DNA of 52,996 bases from Chitinivibrio sp051745065 (GTDB taxonomy: Bacteria; Fibrobacterota; Chitinivibrionia; Chitinivibrionales; Chitinivibrionaceae), in contig JBNJDQ010000003.1 of assembly GCA_051745065.1 (NCBI GenBank), forward strand, positions 1 to 52,996, given 5' to 3'. The notes beneath the pieces are model-generated. The model was not told the origin of the DNA. It did no database searches and saw nothing but the letters and a program-made list of their open reading frames with translations. Shown here one piece after another: positions 52,115 through 52,996 of this stretch (position 1 is its first letter; every line of letters begins with the position of its first letter). The position numbers were made by a program, and so were the translations under genes.

Positions 52115-52996
52115 TTAGAAGTAGTATCCGAGATTAATATTAACGTTGTAATTCCAGTCTGCATCGGTTCCCTGCGCCAGGCCGGAACCGAAGGAGTCCG
52201 TCAGCCAGGGGTGATTTTTACCGAAGGGAACATCGATATACGTGTATATCGGACCGGCGGTAACCAATACCCCGGGAACCAGGAGCTGCGAATCATATAC
52301 GTCACCGTTGAATTCATCTTCGTCCTTAATCAGGATTGAGTAATCCACATAGGGCTTAACCTCATTGACGGGAGACGCATTGTCCACGGGAAACGCCCAG
52401 GAAACACCGCCCACGGCGATCTGCCCTTTTGATGCTACATTGTAGGGAATGCCATAGGCACCCATGGGAACGGCGGCAATATCATTCCCGTCTGCATCCT
52501 TTGCGGCGTAATCGTAGTTGATGTATTCCAACTGAAGATTACCCTGCTCCAGAAAAGAAATATCCCCATGGGCAGCAGCGGCATAGGAAAACTCACTCTC
52601 TTCTGTTTCGGTATTGTAGATACCACCGACCTGAGCGGAAGCACCAAGTTCGACCATATCGTTAAGATGATATGCCGCGCGGACATTCCCCTGGCTCTGC
52701 TCACGGATTGAATACCCGTTATCATTCACGATATCGTAGGAGTAGCGGCCGGAACCGTTGCCCCAGGAGATGGATCCGTTCGCCGGACCTTCAGGCTCCG
52801 AGGAATGATAGTAGGCAAGGTCGAGATCAAGATTATCAAAACGGTTAAAGGTGTATTTAAAACCGGCATCGTAATCATCTTCCAGACCGAGGTAGTAGGG
52901 CATCTGAAACCAGAAAGAATGGGACGCATAGGGCTGAATACCGAAAGGCACCTGGCTGATACCGACGGAGAGTTTATCTTCGCTCTCAAAGGTGTA
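52115..52996 (-). CDS. Outer-membrane beta-barrel (porin-like), 5' end missing
   Basis: The frame is open to the end of the window, so the N-terminus and any signal peptide are missing; 293 residues are visible. The sequence is a run of alternating amphipathic strands (for example YDAGFKYTFNRFDNLDLDLAYYH, NLQLEYINYDYAAK, TYIDVPFG) separated by polar turns. It ends in VNINLGYYF, the terminal Phe that marks barrels handled by BamA. It resembles general or anion-selective porin-like proteins; the substrate is unknown. It is transcribed toward the glycine-betaine operon but separated by a hairpin. Confidence 0.8.
   Translation of the reverse strand, partial: YTFESEDKLSVGISQVPFGIQPYASHSFWFQMPYYLGLEDDYDAGFKYTFNRFDNLDLDLAYYHSSEPEGPANGSISWGNGSGRYSYDIVNDNGYSIREQSQGNVRAAYHLNDMVELGASAQVGGIYNTETEESEFSYAAAAHGDISFLEQGNLQLEYINYDYAAKDADGNDIAAVPMGAYGIPYNVASKGQIAVGGVSWAFPVDNASPVNEVKPYVDYSILIKDEDEFNGDVYDSQLLVPGVLVTAGPIYTYIDVPFGKNHPWLTDSFGSGLAQGTDADWNYNVNINLGYYF

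Overview
The window is about 53 kb of compact bacterial chromosome (roughly 50% GC by eye). It has about 41 protein genes, many in short same-strand runs with 1-20 bp gaps or overlaps. No rRNA, tRNA, transposase, phage gene or CRISPR array was seen. The organism is a diderm: there is a C-terminally Phe-ended beta-barrel porin, a lipoprotein with a lipobox, an LPS-type family 25 glycosyltransferase and dTDP-rhamnose genes. Several genes suit an anaerobic or facultative life style (QueH-type epoxyqueuosine reductase, a flavodoxin/ferredoxin fusion, D-lactate-type dehydrogenase). A glycine-betaine ABC importer suggests osmotic stress. An M6 protease with a C-terminal sorting-like tail hints at a type IX-like secretion system. 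These traits would fit the Fibrobacterota/Chitinivibrio area or another FCB-type lineage, but that placement is inference.

Layout. 1-4.1 kb (+): end of an M16C presequence-protease-type peptidase, an AraC regulator and an EFR1-type ferredoxin. 4.1-17.8 kb (-): secreted M6 metalloprotease; the chaperone set grpE-dnaK-dnaJ and groES-groEL; a RelA/SpoT synthetase whose hydrolase site is degenerate; UTP-glucose-1-phosphate uridylyltransferase; and a MetA family enzyme with the acetyl-CoA-type specificity residue. A short, strongly promoted, structured transcript on the plus strand (15429-15505) sits between the uridylyltransferase and relA genes. 18-19.1 kb (+): hisE-hisG. 19.2-19.5 kb: a gene-free patch of palindromes and a 21-bp tandem repeat. 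19.5-25.3 kb: queH (-), tyrS and 5-formyl-THF cycloligase (+), a zinc-ribbon protein (-), a chemoreceptor and purT (+). 25.3-35.6 kb (-): glycosyltransferase, serine acetyltransferase, thioredoxin, the accD-accA-(carboxylase subunit B with biotin carrier) cluster, and thiE overlapping a large hybrid histidine kinase. 35.7-39 kb (+): a TerB-like small protein, alaA-type aminotransferase, rfbB and rfbC. 39-40.7 kb (-): an Fbh1-like helicase with an added DNA-binding tail. 40.8-46.4 kb (+): pnp, a YiiX-like hydrolase, leuC-leuD and a TauE family exporter. 46.4-49 kb: D-lactate dehydrogenase type gene (-) and a PAS-PAS-HD-GYP protein (+). 49-53 kb (-): glycine-betaine ABC transporter and the end of a porin gene.

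The observations most worth following are the putative small RNA at 15.4 kb, the coupling of acetyl-CoA carboxyltransferase subunits to an oxaloacetate/pyruvate-type carboxyltransferase that carries a complete BCCP, the palindrome island at 19.2-19.5 kb, the hydrolase-dead RelA, and the helicase-HTH fusion. No obviously new multi-gene defence or mobile system was found; most of the window is core metabolism and housekeeping. All function calls rest on reading motifs by eye, with no database search.
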